From Primulina eburnea (lineage: Eukaryota; Streptophyta; Magnoliopsida; Lamiales; Gesneriaceae), in the NCBI RefSeq assembly GCF_022965805.1, contig NC_133104.1, positions 43,258,682-43,322,681 on the forward strand: a stretch of 64,000 bases of DNA. Direction: 5' to 3'. Numbering within the stretch: position 1 is the stretch's first letter; the number at the start of each line of letters is the position of its first letter. Below the pieces are notes generated by a model. That model was not told the DNA's origin and ran no database searches. It saw only the letters and a program-made list of their open reading frames with translations. The translations under genes were made by a program, and so were the position numbers. Shown here in pieces: positions 36,573 to 48,903 of the stretch.

Positions 36573-37415
36573 TGTGATACCCTTGTCTCACATCTGAAAA
36601 TTTAAAAATTTAAAATGAGTTTATAAAGGGCTACAATGAACTTCTATAGCAACTTGGGTTAATCATTTTAGTTAAGCGAAGACGAATACGAAGTAGTTGC
36701 TATAGGGGTCCATTGTGCAGTCACGCAGCCGCGGACACGAGCTTGGGGCGTGACAGAATGGTATCAGAGCCGGTCACCGGCATGGAACACCGGGAAATAA
36801 GTGCTATGCGGGGCAAAGTGCTACGTGCATGGGAGCCACCTCTTGAACCTGCGGGGCAAAGTGCTACATGACGGGAGCCACCTTTTGAACCTGTAGGAAT
36901 CACCTTTAGATTCTCGGTGCTGGTGGATTGAGTCAGAGGCGGCCCTGGGATGGTCAACATGGGCCACCGCACAGGGCCTCCAACTGGATAAGGCCCCAAT
37001 TAAAATGGGGTCAAAGGTATATGGAGTTGGATATATGAGCTTTGGATTTTATTTTCAAATTTTCTAAAATTTAATAGTGGATAATGGGCTTATTAATTTG
37101 ACACTTCAAATTTCACCCTTACATTTAAAAAAGCCCTTACCTTTCAAAGAGTTTTTTTTTCTTTTTGCACCGGACCCTTCAAAGTCTAAGACCGGCCCTG
37201 GATTGAGTGGTCAGGCCGCGACGGGAACGTCGCGTTCTGAAGGAGGGGTGATTGTGATACCCTTGTCATTTAAAATGAGTTTATAAAGGGCTACAATGGA
37301 CTTCTATAGTAACTTGGGTTAATTATTTTCGTAAAACAAGGACGAATACGAAGTAGTTGCTGTAGGGGTCCATTGTGCAATCACGCAGCCGCAGGCCCGA
37401 GCTCGGGGCGTGACA
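36573..37415 (+). mobile_element. TRIM retrotransposon inside the hAT relic
   Basis: LTRs are at 36573-36755 and 37253-37415, starting TGTGATACCC and ending GGGGCGTGACA; the right one lacks about 20 bp. The PBS TGGTATCAGAGC (initiator tRNA-Met type) is at 36759-36770. The purine-rich GAAGGAGGGG precedes the right LTR. Flanks GTTGT and GTTGC are a near-match 5-bp TSD. There is no coding capacity, and the interior holds a further insertion. Confidence 0.92.
36934..37200. mobile_element. hAT MITE, 267 bp, inside the TRIM, with perfect 8-bp TSD
   Basis: Ends CAGAGGCGGCCCTGGGA and CAGGGCCGGTCTTAGAC (the latter read inverted). Direct repeats GATTGAGT lie at 36926-36933 and 37201-37208. This is the youngest layer of the nest. 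Confidence 0.9.
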
Positions 37416-37939
37416 GTTGCATTTGAATATGCTTTTAGCAATAGTGGAAGAATAGTTGGTGCTCATCTTAGTAGACTTAAATATTGCCTACTCACTGATT
37501 TTATATTGATCTGTTTAAATTATGTTATGACTTATTTTTGGGGATGTCAAGATTTTTTTGGAGAGCTGGTAACTCTTTTTTTATGTAATTTTTTTATGTC
37601 GTGAAAATACTTTGTTTGTTATTATTAAGTGTGGTTGAAAACATGAATTAATTTTCCACAATGTTTTATTTAGAGGCTTGTCTGTTTCATAATTTAGTCA
37701 TGTGAGAAAAATATTCTTTTTTATTTTAAAAAAATTCAGGTCTCACGGGTCTACCCGACCCCGTTTCGTATTCGATGTGGGGTGGGTCCGAAGAATATTT
37801 AACCGAGGTGGGGCGGGTAATGGGTCAAAGTTTTTTTCATGAGGGAGGGTCTTGGGTTTAGCCAAGCCCGTCCCATTGACATCTCTACCCGTCTCGCAGA
37901 TAAAGATTCGTGAGACTCTCACAAGAGACCAAGCTACTC

Positions 37940-38160
37940 ATATGTATAATATTACATTCTTTGTACTTGTCTTTTTTTAAATGCATTTTCTTGCTCAAGT
38001 TGAAATCCTGGATTTGCATCCTTTTACGAATCTGTGCTAAGCTAGCATTAACTAGCAAAGGAGGCCCATAGATCACAATAAGGACAACGAAGGGAGCTCG
38101 AGAATCTTGGAATAAAAACAAGAGGGAGCAACTGTGAAGCTCGTTGGGACAGTTAATGAT

Positions 38161-38201
<41 letters not shown>

Positions 38202-38702
38202 TTCAGTAGTCATTCTTCTCGATTCTTTTCACTTGTAAACAAATCATCCTTTCAAGCTTGTTGATATCAAACAAAACCCGAACCTACAAATCGATAGTGT
38301 TCTTTTATATCTTCACGCTCATTCCATGTATGTGCTTGTGCTTCTGTGAATATCTTCTCGAACACTTTGATTCACAAACTCAAGAGATAACTGGTGGAAA
38401 TCTTAACGATACCAAGGCTAGCTCGATCGCCAGTTGTTGTAGGCGAACCGAACTCGTTTCATTGCTGGGTTGATCACGCGAGCCGGTAGCGGACTCGTTA
38501 GCGATGATGGGCGGACTAAAAATAAGAAAAATTGTATTTTTGGCTGTTTATTGTAAACAACGAATTTGCACTTTGGTTCCGTAACTTGCGTTTTTTATTT
38601 TTTTTCATTTTTGTCTTGTTAAAAATGACTTTGTATTTTGGTCATACAACTTGTATTTTTTTATTTTTATTTTTGTTGATAATGAATTTGCAATTATAAT
38701 TA
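37940..38702. other. Intergenic region
   Basis: Contains a (TA)n tract at 38161-38200 and AT-rich DNA; no gene is recognised. The 38560-38700 stretch has two T-rich blocks with ACTTGCGTTTTT and ACTTGTATTTTT that recur inverted around 39120-39210, suggesting an older MITE that took in copy G and the SINE piece. Confidence 0.4.
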
Positions 38703-38882
38703 GGCAAAAACTTCTATGAGACGGTCTCACGGGTCGTATTTGTGAGAGATCTCTTATTTGGGTCATCCATGGAAATGTATTACTTTTTATGCTAAGAGTA
38801 TTACTTTTTATTGTGAATATGGGTAGGGTTGATTCGTCTCATAAATTAAGATCCGTGAGACGGTCTTACATAAAACCCACTA
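38703..38882 (+). repeat. GTGAGAC-family repeat, copy G
   Basis: Near-full copy starting GGCAAAAACTTCTATGAGAC and ending ACATAAAACCCACT. Confidence 0.9.
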
Positions 38883-38944
38883 TTATAATTATATGACTTG
38901 TATTTTTTTTTTTTCATTTTTGGCCTTTTTTAAATTAGAAGAGT

Positions 38945-39043
38945 CCAGCCACTACTGGTTGGTCAGGTTACCATGATTTACCTCCTCTCACATACCCGTC
39001 GGGCAGGGTGTGAGGGGCGCCCGGGGTGAGCGATTTCACCTTT
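38945..39043 (+). mobile_element. 5'-truncated SINE, same family as 21180-21436
   Basis: Shares CTGGTTGGT, ACCATGATTTACCTCCTCTC and GTCGGGC with the minus strand of the SINE at 21.2-21.4 kb. The tRNA-like head is missing. Confidence 0.75.
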
Positions 39044-39999
39044 TGGAATAATAAATTTAAAAACATTCATGTAAGTTACATTTGTAAAAATGCAAAATAA
39101 GAACAAAAATAAAAAGAAGATGCAAGCCATATGACTTTAAATGCAAAATCATAATTAACATGACAAAAAGTGAAAAAATACAAATTACATGACCAAAAAT
39201 GTAATTATCTCCTAAAAATATATAGTAGAATATCCAACCTAAGAAATGTTATATTCATCAAAAGATCTATTGAATAAAATTTTCATGGATATTTAATTTT
39301 CCATAACAAGAAACCAATTTGTTTAAAAGCTATTGTTATCTTCCTAAAGTGCCATTTTAATTTTATTATTATTTTTTATATTTAAAAAAATTATTGTCGC
39401 ATTGAATTTTTTTACATTAATTTAGCATTGTTTAAATATAAAATAATTTCTATTTTGGGTTTAAAAGATACAACTAACATGATTATTTACATAAAATATT
39501 CCAAACAACTTGGTTAACATATAGATCAGTAAAAAACTAAATATATTATAAGAAAATAAATTATTTGCTTGTAGCCTGCAGGGTTGGTTTAATTCAATCA
39601 AACTTTAATGTGGAGCTCTATAATTTGTAATCAAAATGTTTAAGTTTTGATAATATTTTTTATTTTCAATAATTAAAAGAAAAAAGGTCCTTATTCAAGA
39701 AAATTCGTTTTAACCATTTTTTGAAACCAATTTGTAGAAATCAAAACATAAACAATTTTACCAATATTATGTGCAAAATTTGACCAAGGTTTGATTGCAA
39801 TTAAACCATTGCTTATTTCGGAAAGGTAAACAGTGATGCTGTCGGAGAAAAAAGAAAAGAAAGCTTGGTAGAAGAGTCAAAACAGACCATTTGACTTCAA
39901 CCCTGCATGTTCTGTAATGAATGACATACATAAAATTATATAATTTTATTTTATAATTTAAATTAATGTAATACAAACGTAAAAAATTATCATCGCCAT
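39044..39999. other. Region downstream of the P450 gene
   Basis: AT-rich P450 3' flank; nothing else recognised. Confidence 0.45.
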
Positions 40000-41507
40000 T
40001 TACACTGCCCTCCGACGAATTCTAACATGGAAACCTCCAGCCATGTGAGCCGTCAGCAGAGGAACAAAAATCGGTTGTTCCTGAAGAACCGGTAGAAGCT
40101 CGAACCGGCTCAAGACAGAAGCAACCACATATTTCATCTGAATGAAAGCCATTTCTTTCCCAAGGCATACTCTTGGACCGGCCTGAAACACCGGAAACTT
40201 GTAAGGGCTCACTGTTTTCAAAACCCCGTCATCATGGAACCACCGATCCGGTTTGAACTCGAGTCGGTCTTCGCCCCACAACTCCTCCATTCTGCCCATT
40301 CCATACGGAAAATACGTAACCCGGTCTCCGCGGTAAACCGGAGTCCCGTCTGGCAAAATGTCGTCGTTTGCTGCATGCTTCGAGTCCCACGCCACTGGTG
40401 GGTAAAGCCTCATGCATTCACACAAGCATGCTTTGATAAAATTCATTTCTTTCAAGTCTTCGAAAAGCAATTTTTTCTCGGAAATCTTGAATGAAATAAT
40501 TTCCTCACCGCTTGCTTCTCGATTTGCCGGTGACCCGTAAACAACCAGAACAGCCACGTCAAGGCGGCGGAGGTGGTGTCTCTTCCAGCCATGAGAAAAC
40601 TTATAGCCATATCTCTGACCATTTCACCACCCAGACCAGCTTCCAGAAACCTCGACAAAAGATCGCCGCCGCCGCCGCCATCATTTTTTATCTCCTCTTT
40701 CTTAGCTTGAATGATTTCATCCACACAACCATGCACAATATCCACAGCCTCTTTCAAGTCCTTCTCCGATCCCAAATTCAAGGCTCTCTTCAATTTCCAC
40801 AATGTGGAAACGGGCGCAACCCCACGCATGGCTGATTTCTCGGAAGCAGAATCGAACGCAGCCGCAAGAGGCGGCGCTGCTCGAGAAAGGTCCAAACAAA
40901 AAGGGTCCGCCCCCAGTGCAACCTTACAAATGGTATCGAATCCGAACCTCTTCAAAACCTCTTGCATGTCCAAGATCTTGTCATTTTCCGCAGCATTTTC
41001 GAGAGTAGGAATCAACCTAGTTTCCACCTCGCCTTCAAGAACTTTCACCACAAATTCCCTCAGAGATTTAGCACTGAATTCATGGCTAGCCAGCTTGCGC
41101 TGAGTGCTCCATTTCTCACCATCAACGTTGAATATTCCGAGCCCAAGAAAATCACCGAGCAAATCCGTAAAAGCCCTGCCCTTTGGAAAGTTGACGAAGT
41201 TCGTTTTCAGGATATATTCAACGTTTTTCGGGTTAGCGATAACGACAATTCTCGGTGCACCGATACGGTGCACGATAATCGTCTGTGTTTTTGATTGGGA
41301 CAAGAGGTGTGTGTACCAATCCAGCAGGCGGTGTCGATTCTGGTAGAATGAAATCAGACAATTAATGCGAAGGAGCAACGGAATCTTGACAAAATTACTC
41401 ACACAGGAGGCGAACTTTTGGAATTTCAGAAAAAGTTTTTTGGATGATATAATGCAAGAAACCAGAAGAAACCCTAGAGTGACACAAGAAAGAAGAGAGA
41501 GAATCAT
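40000..41507 (-). pseudogene. CYP94-type cytochrome P450, one frameshift
   Basis: An intronless coding region of about 502 codons, as usual for CYP94, starting at ATG 41507. It has a hydrophobic N-terminal anchor (MILSLLSCVTLGFLLVSCII), then ISFYQNRHRLLDWY, GIFNVDGEKWSTQRKLASHE, the oxygen-binding I-helix AGRDTTSAALTW, the K-helix ECMRLYPPV (ExxR), FKPDRWF, and the haem loop FQAGPRVCLGKEMAFIQMK. CYP94 enzymes hydroxylate the omega end of fatty acids or jasmonoyl-isoleucine at the ER; the substrate here is not assignable. The frame breaks near 40502-40511 (GCGGTGAGGAA): one base is missing between QAV and EEIISF, so a protein from the ATG would end soon after the I-helix and lack haem binding. 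Everything else is intact, so it is either a very young pseudogene or a sequence error. Confidence 0.88.
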
Positions 41508-41570
41508 GGTTAAATATGAACACGGAGAAGATGATGGATTTGGGTTGGAGTTTGGAGAATTTGCGCCTAG

Positions 41571-41577
41571 ATTTATA
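41571..41577 (-). promoter_or_regulatory. TATA box of the CYP94 gene
   Basis: TATAAAT on minus, about 64 bases upstream of the ATG, so the 5' leader would be short. Confidence 0.6.
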
Positions 41578-41971
41578 CTAAGAAAATAGGAATTAAGTCA
41601 CGTGCTCAATTGGTGAAAAAGAGTGTGTGTAATAATAACATATATCTCAGTTTGACTGCCAAGGTGGACGAATAATACGGGTTGCGAGAGAAAGCGGGCG
41701 GGGTTCGGCGTGGTAGATGGAGAAATGGGCCCACATATTTATTGACGGAATTAAATTTCACTTTTTAAAAATAATAATAAAGCAGGTCGACGTAACCTAT
41801 GAAAGTTGAAAATAATAATTAGTATTAAAAACACATAATTATATATTTTTATTTAATAGTTTGAACTCGTGCGAATAAGATATTTATCACGGAATCGTTT
41901 GTGCCTTTATTTTTTTGGTCATAAATTAATAATTGCAAAAAAAAAAAAAAAGGAGAAGACATTTTTATTTT

Positions 41972-42155
41972 GGTAAAAACTTGTGATAGACTGGTTTCAC
42001 GGGTCGTATTTGTGAGACGAATCTCTTATTTGGATCATCCATGAAAAAGTATTACTTTTTATGCTAAAAGTATTACTTTTTATTGTGAATATGTGTATGG
42101 TTGACCTGTTTCACAGATTAAGATTCGTGCGACGGTATCACATGAGACCCACTCT
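41972..42155 (+). repeat. GTGAGAC-family repeat, copy H
   Basis: Full-length but mutated at the first palindrome (GTGATAGACTGGTTTCAC). Ends ATGAGACCCACTC. Confidence 0.88.
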
Positions 42156-43090
42156 TTTATTTTTAATGATATGGTTTTTTTTTTTTTTTTGAAGAAACAT
42201 GCTTTCGAGGTAGAATTTTTTTTACGAAAATCATTGCCCTTTCCAATTGTTAAAAATTCAAAATCATAGAAAATCTATCAGTACATCAACTTGAGATAAT
42301 CAACAATATATATGTGTATCATATATATATATACATCCAAATTTATATAACATAGAAAATTTAATATAAAAATTCCATTAATCAAAATTTCGTGATAAAT
42401 TCAATACAAAATCTCATGATATAATAACAAAATTTCACAATATATTTGCTGTAAATATCATTATACGATATATTTTTAGCATAATTCTATATTTCGACCT
42501 TGAAATGGACATTTATAACTAACTACATTATGACTTCACTAATAAAATAATAATTATTGTTCTATTACATGGTTTGTCCAAACCTAAGTTAATTTGAATT
42601 AAGTTAACCACGCAAACTTAAATATATTTAATTTAACTTTCAATTATTTCATTATCACTATTTTTAATGATATATTTGTTATAGTAGGAAATCGATTTTG
42701 TTCGATGAAATTTTAAGCAATAGTTTAATCGGGTTTTGTTCAATGAAATCGAAAGCAGATTGATTGCACAAAATCCATGTCTCAAATAAATAAGTTTAAT
42801 ATGACTATTTTCTTAAAACTCGTTTTTTTTGTTCGAGAAAATGATTGTTACAACATAATCTTGAATATGAAATCTCGTCTCAAAATTAACAAATCAATAA
42901 TTAAAATTAACTTGATGAAATCAAGAATCACACAATCAACCAAATAAAAGGTTGTGCGAATATCATTCAAGAAAGAACAACTTCAATCGTTTTTTTTCTT
43001 GAAGGTATAAACATTGAATTGACAATTGGTGATTTATCTAGCTACTTAACCAACATTTGTACCAAACATGGAAATAATGTATTTATGATA

Positions 43091-43224
43091 GGCAAAAACT
43101 TGTGTGAGACGATCTCACAGATCTTATTTTGCGAGACAGATCTTTATTTAGGTTATCCATGATTACTTTTTATGCTAAGAATATTACTTTTTATTGTGAA
43201 TATCATTCGTGAGACCGTCTCATA
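43091..43224 (+). repeat. GTGAGAC-family repeat, copy I (internal deletion)
   Basis: Starts GGCAAAAACTTGTGTGAGAC. It has lost the block between GTGAATATC and the right palindrome. Confidence 0.85.
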
Positions 43225-43803
43225 ATAAAATGAACTGATTATCTCCACCTACTAATTTTCTGGAAAATAAAGCAACCTCTTGAATTGAATTGAAGCATTC
43301 AAAACAAGAAATTATTTTCATTCGTACGAGATAATGAAATATGTATAATCGACAGACGATATGAATTAATTTATTTTATATTTTTATTATATTTCTACGG
43401 GTGGTAATTATAACAATCGGGGATCGAGGCTTTGGTGAATGTGTTTTTACCGTGACCCGAAAATTTTAATCAAATGATTAACATTGTCCAAGAAAATCAA
43501 AATTGAAAGGACAGCAATTTTAAAATACGCTGGAATATTTATATATTTGTGTGTGTGATTTTTTAATTTGGAGGAACTCCGTCGACGCATTATTTCATCA
43601 CGTTTGAGGATTATTACACATTGTTTTTTTTTTTTCTTTTTAATAGTTATGGACTTGTCGGCGTAGTTCTTGATATTCTCCAAAACCAGAAAACTGGCCC
43701 CGACGCACCATTTCAACATGAAACGTGGCATTTTTTCTTCCCTTAAATTTTATTATTTGTGATCGATATGCGATTACGTGACACTTAACTTAATATTTTT
43801 TTG

Positions 43804-43965
43804 GGCAAAAACTTATCTAAGACGATCTTATTTATCGTATTTTGTGAGACCGATTTCTTATTTGAGTCATTCATGAAAAATATTATTTTTTATTGTGAAT
43901 ATCGATAGAGTTGACCCGTCTCACAGATAAAGATATGTGAGACCGTCTTACAAGAGACATGCTCT
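43804..43965 (+). repeat. GTGAGAC-family repeat, copy J
   Basis: Starts GGCAAAAACTTATCTAAGAC. It lacks one of the two TATTACTTTTTAT blocks and ends AAGAGACATGCTC. Confidence 0.85.
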
Positions 43966-45173
43966 ATTTTTTTATATGATAATAGTTAGTTTATATTAAG
44001 GTATGTAATCAAAGTCTAAATGAAATCATATAAAGTAAGACTTTATTTCTTTTTTGTTAAAAGTCTATTCAAGATCATATAAAAGTAATATTTTATTTCG
44101 TTGTGTACGTAATGTCCTTTGTTTCATTAGGAATTAATTTAAAAATAATTATTTAAAATGGTTTTTATTAACTCCTATAATAAATTGAATTAATTTAATT
44201 ATTTTTTTGTAAAATGCAAAGATGAATATAAAATAATTATTATGGTCTGATATATTTGACAAAAATATAATCCAAACAGAGTTACGTTGTTTACTTGCCT
44301 ATATACAACCAAAGAAACAACCAAATCAAACCGCCTTCCGCCGCCTCTTTTTTATTTATTTTTAGAATTTAGCAAAAACAATAATAAATAAATAATAAAA
44401 AATACATATATATATAATATATGTATAGAAATATTATTGTGTAAATATTAAAAATTAAATCTATATTTTATATACCATTTGAATCATGACAGAGACAAAA
44501 AAGGTCTTTTTGGAATCCCTAAAATACCACTTTTTCTTTTTCTTTTTTTTTAATCCCCCGTTTTCTTTTTCTTTTTTGGTATGGGAAAATAAATTTATGT
44601 GAAAAAAAATCTGTAAAACTTATCAAAAATCAGTAAGTTTTAATTTTCGAATTTTAATTTAATTTCTTTTGTTAAAGTACTTATTTAAAAAACCGAACAA
44701 GAATGCACAAAACACGTGCACATGGAACTAATGTATATTATTTTGTTTTATGATTGTGATATTTTCTTGTATGATTGATTATTCATGGAGCATTCTATAT
44801 GAAATTATATTAGGTATTTTAATTGAAATTCAAATGAAAGATGGCAATAATTTATTTTTACCTCTAAAAACGTAACCATTTTTATTTTTTGGAGCTAAAA
44901 CGTGAGCATTTTTGCCAATGGAAAGAGACGTAGTGTGTGTATATATATATATATAATTGATACACTCTCAACTCATTGGATCCACAAATGAAATGTCACT
45001 TATCTATTAGATGTGATGAAGCAAATCCAAATTGTAATTTCAATATATAAGTGACACATTATCAACGAGTACATAAGTTGATACGGTGAGTGAACAACGT
45101 TTCAAAACAATATACATGTGTATTGCACGTGACAATAATTTAAAAAATATTAAATAAGAAAAGGGCCGTAGGG

Positions 45174-45672
45174 ATGTAATCGAGTCGAGTCGAACCGAAC
45201 TCTTGAATGTTTGAGCTTGGTTTGTTTATAATCGAGCCGAGCTCGAGCTTTATTTAACGAATATATGCATGGCTCACGAGCTTATTCAAGCCTTTATCGA
45301 GCCTAAACAAGCTTAATAAATATGAATTATACATTTAAATTTTCATTAAATTGATTAAAAAGTAAATTATATATTTAAAGAAAAATATATTATTTTTATT
45401 AAAATTTGTAAATTTATTATAATAAATAAATTTAATAAATTTTTCTATATATTTCATAAATAATATGCACAATCAATAAATCAAATATCAAAACTATTAT
45501 TTTTCATCTAAAAGATTACTCATGAACTTACCAACGAACATGTTCACGAGCTAACGAGCCGAATACTGTAAAGCTTGAGTTTGGTTTGTTTAGCTTAACG
45601 AGCCTCATTAAACGAGCTTTTATCGAATCGAACTTCGAATATCTCACAAACGATTTGGTTCGTTTATATCCC
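45174..45672 (-). mobile_element. hAT-like MITE, family TAGGGATGTAA, copy 2
   Basis: Reads as the reverse complement of 34375-34889 over most of its length. Shared words include GAACATGTTCACGAGC, TAACGAGCCGAATACTGTAA and GAATTATACATTTAAATTTT. Confidence 0.72.
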
Positions 45673-47387
45673 GCTGCAATAGTCTCCCTCATCTACATAA
45701 TTTAGAAAGTGGCCCTGCGACTCTATTTAGAACCCCTCGTCGAACAAATAGGAATAATATCATCAACTACTCACCAATTGAATTTTTTTAATTAGATTAG
45801 TTTGATGCCAATTTCACTCTTTTTTTAAAAGCACGTGTACTAACTCAATTTCTTTTAGAATCTGTCCTCTCGATTCCCACCTTTTTTTTTTTCCGGCGCC
45901 GCTGTAATACACACACACACACACACACACGTGCGGGTGTGTGAAATGTGGTGTTTTCAACATTTAATTGGGTAAAAGTCAACATTGTGAGATGTCAATG
46001 CAAGTGAAGTAGGATTTTGCTGGAGCCGACATCAGTCCATTTTGAATCATTGACCATTGTCTGCCACGTCTCTATCCATTATATATGGGTTTATAACTGG
46101 AGATTTAAAAAAATTATTGGAAAATTATTTTTTTTCCTTATTTTAGTCTTATTTAATTAATAATTTTAAAAATACACTAAATAAAAATTAATTTGTAAAA
46201 GAATAGCGAAAAATAATACTCTTTACATCCTAATTATATGGTCTACTTTTTCTTTTTTATAATGCAAATTACGAATGTCATTCAGAAAATATATTGTACG
46301 TACATTTTCTATACATTATTATTTAGAAGGTATTTTGTTTTTTAACTTTGGTCAACTATTTATTTAAGAAAATGACATACTCAAATATATTTCAAATACA
46401 CTGGAGGATGTCATTTTCTTAAATAAATAATTAGCCAATGTTATTTTGCAAATTTCTCATTTAGTGATATTGGAAAAACATAGTGAATAAAATTATACAT
46501 ATTAAATATGAATACATTAGTAAAATGATTTATTAAATGTGAAAAAATTGATTATATATTTGGGAAAACGAGAAAGAAAACGTGATATATCAAGTTTATT
46601 TCTAAATAATAATTGAAATTATAATGTTTTTTTAAAAACAAAAACAAAAAATCTCTTCGATATTACATAATTGCGAACATCAGATAACCTATTTTTTATA
46701 CATCAAAACAAACTATTAAAACTAATTGTCACTGAATAAGTAAAATCAGATTAAACGAGTGACTGATAATTATACTTTTCTTCCTAATAACTTATCGTAA
46801 TATTTATTAACTTCTATGCAATTATCATCTTTATTTATTTAAAAGGGACAAATGAAAATTACTGCTTGAATTCAATATGAACTAAAAATATCAGGTATAA
46901 AATCTGATTAAATAATAAATTCATGTTACGTTTGGGTTGAAAATCCATGGATTCCAAATGTAATGACAGTAATTTCATTCTTTAGAGAAGTAGACCGAAA
47001 ATTTTTAATTCACTCAATTATGGAGTCATTTAAAATACATTATACTTTGTATTAATAACGTGTAAATTAATAAAATATTGATTTAATATTTGATCTATTG
47101 TTTCATTTTAAATAATAAAATAATCAAAATACATCTTCCCACTACGAGGTTCTGATTAGAATAATTCAATTTCATGATTGAATTTACACTATCAATGACT
47201 TTCACATAAATATGGATTTTATTTCCATACATCTTACTCTAATTCTTCTCTAAATTTTTCACAAAATTGGTTTATTGAGTCTCTATTCCAACTTTGTCAA
47301 TCAATTAACAATTGTAACATTTACTTATGCATTTTCTTTATCTTGAAATAAGAAAATATACTTAATTATTACTGGCTTTCTTTGATG
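45673..47387. other. Gene-free intergenic region
   Basis: AT-rich. It includes an (AC)n microsatellite at about 45908-45932. No gene is seen. Confidence 0.5.
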
Positions 47388-47568
47388 AGTGGGTCTCATG
47401 TGAGACCGTCTCACGGATCATAATTTGTGAGACGGGTCAACCCTACCCATATTCACAATAAAAAGTAATACTCTTAGCATAAAAAGTAATACTTTTTCAT
47501 GGGTGACCCAAATAAGAGACCCGTCTCACAAATACGACCCGTGAAACCGTCTCACACAAGTTTTTGCC
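47388..47568 (-). repeat. GTGAGAC-family repeat, copy K
   Basis: One of the cleanest copies. On plus it starts AGTGGGTCTCATGTGAGACC and ends ACACAAGTTTTTGCC. Confidence 0.93.
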
Positions 47569-48903
47569 TTCTTTGATTTGTTTTAATACAGGAAATTGAT
47601 GCTTTTTGAATTTTGATATTCAATCAAAACGCACGCAGCGGTTAATCTATGTTCAAGAAATTCTGAGTTTCACAAGTGTCGATGAACTAACTTACCAAAT
47701 TAAAATTATTTGGCACTTGGCTCCAAAAAACCATTCTTCATACAACATTAATGAACACCATTCAAGAAGTCACGAGTCCAAACCACCAAAAAATTTCACT
47801 TTTGTGGACTTGTAAATCCTTTGAGCAAAGTCGAACATGCATTGTGTGCCACCAAACCTACAAAGAAAAGCAGGTAACAATGGAGAAGCTGAGAAGGAAG
47901 AGCAGAAAACTGTCACAAAAGATGGACTTCGCACAAAAAGGTAGATCATAAGGCAAATCCAGGAATTTGGATCATGGAATGACCAACTTCATCTTTACTC
48001 AATACTTTTGTAGGTAAAACATATATTCACAGAAGAAAAACATACACAAAATTCAATTAACAAATCATTTTAATAAAGTTGGATAAGAAAATTAACGTTA
48101 CTGCCAGAGGGTAAATTTGCCCTCGTTACAAGGGTTCTATTCAAGATACATTAATCCGGGAGATCAATGGTTGGGATGTTTAGGTTGGACTCTTGACTTA
48201 ACTCAATACCTCAATCATATACATTTTAATAAAAAATCCAACGCCTGCTTATCATTCTTTTCAAAATTTATACACTGAAAACTGTAAACATGTGGTCTGA
48301 AGTGCGTCTTGAACGTTTCAAAATTAAACTCCATATTATATTCTTCTTCTAATCCACAGACATCACAGTGGATAAAACCAAGTTTCCAATGCTTTTATCT
48401 TCATCTTTCTGTTACGGAATTATTGGAACTATACACGAAGACTTGTCAGTCTAGGATATTGAGATTTTGTGGTTTGACTTTTGAGGGACTCGCTACTCAG
48501 ATATTTAAACACTTAGATATTTAAACACGCTTTGTGACAACGGCCTCTAAAACCGTCTACAACTTGTAAGCGATATCAGTTGGGACCTAAATCTAATATT
48601 CATCGGTTATCAATGATTTGGGGAGTAGATGACTCAAATAAATTCGTTGTATTACTGGGAAAAATGAGTGAAATTTGCATCAAGCGGAGAGTTAAATGCC
48701 GTAAAATAAGTACAATCCACCTTGAATTTTAAAGACCTATCAGATTTGGCGACATCAGGAAAATTTTGATACGGATATGAAACAAAGGAAATTTTAGTTC
48801 CACCACAAACTGTGAGACCAAACAAACACAATATCCATACTGGTAATGCTCCAACACGGGCACAGATAATCAGAAACAAATAGAGGGATATATGATTACT
48901 TTT
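47569..48903. other. Unassigned region downstream of the COMM-domain gene
   Basis: Short plus-strand frames (47606-47951) are not linked by convincing splice sites, and I recognise no domain in them. CAGAGGGTAAATTTGCCCTCG near 48105 contains a small palindrome. The COMM gene's 3' UTR fills the right end. Confidence 0.35.

Larger units (their letters stand above)
36304..37887. mobile_element. hAT element relic, 1584 bp, with 8-bp TSD
   Basis: Inverted ends TAGGGATGTCAATGGG and TAGAGATGTCAATGGG (the latter read inverted). TSD CCCGTCTC lies at 36296-36303 and 37888-37895. Subterminal GGGTC and GACCCG words are dense. Just after the inner TRIM, plus-strand VAFEYAFSNSGRIVGAHLSR resembles the C-terminal dimerisation region of hAT transposases (ESAFSTSGRIVS-like), so this is a decayed, once-coding element. 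Confidence 0.9.
36163..37939 (+). repeat. GTGAGAC-family repeat, copy F, split by nested insertions
   Basis: The left part, 36163-36303, runs up to GTTGACCCGTCTC. The right part resumes at 37888 with CCCGTCTCGCAGATAAAG and ends near 37939. The repeated CCCGTCTC is the target duplication of the hAT element in between. Confidence 0.92.
41578..45173. other. Gene-free intergenic region
   Basis: AT-rich DNA with three GTGAGAC-family copies (41972, 43091, 43804). I see no supported gene or RNA gene. Confidence 0.5.

Noticed and set aside
40234..41294. Plus-strand frames across the P450
   Set aside because: Antisense shadows; the minus strand carries all P450 motifs.
47606..47951. Small plus-strand gene
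   Set aside because: Two short overlapping frames without recognisable domain, start context or splice links.
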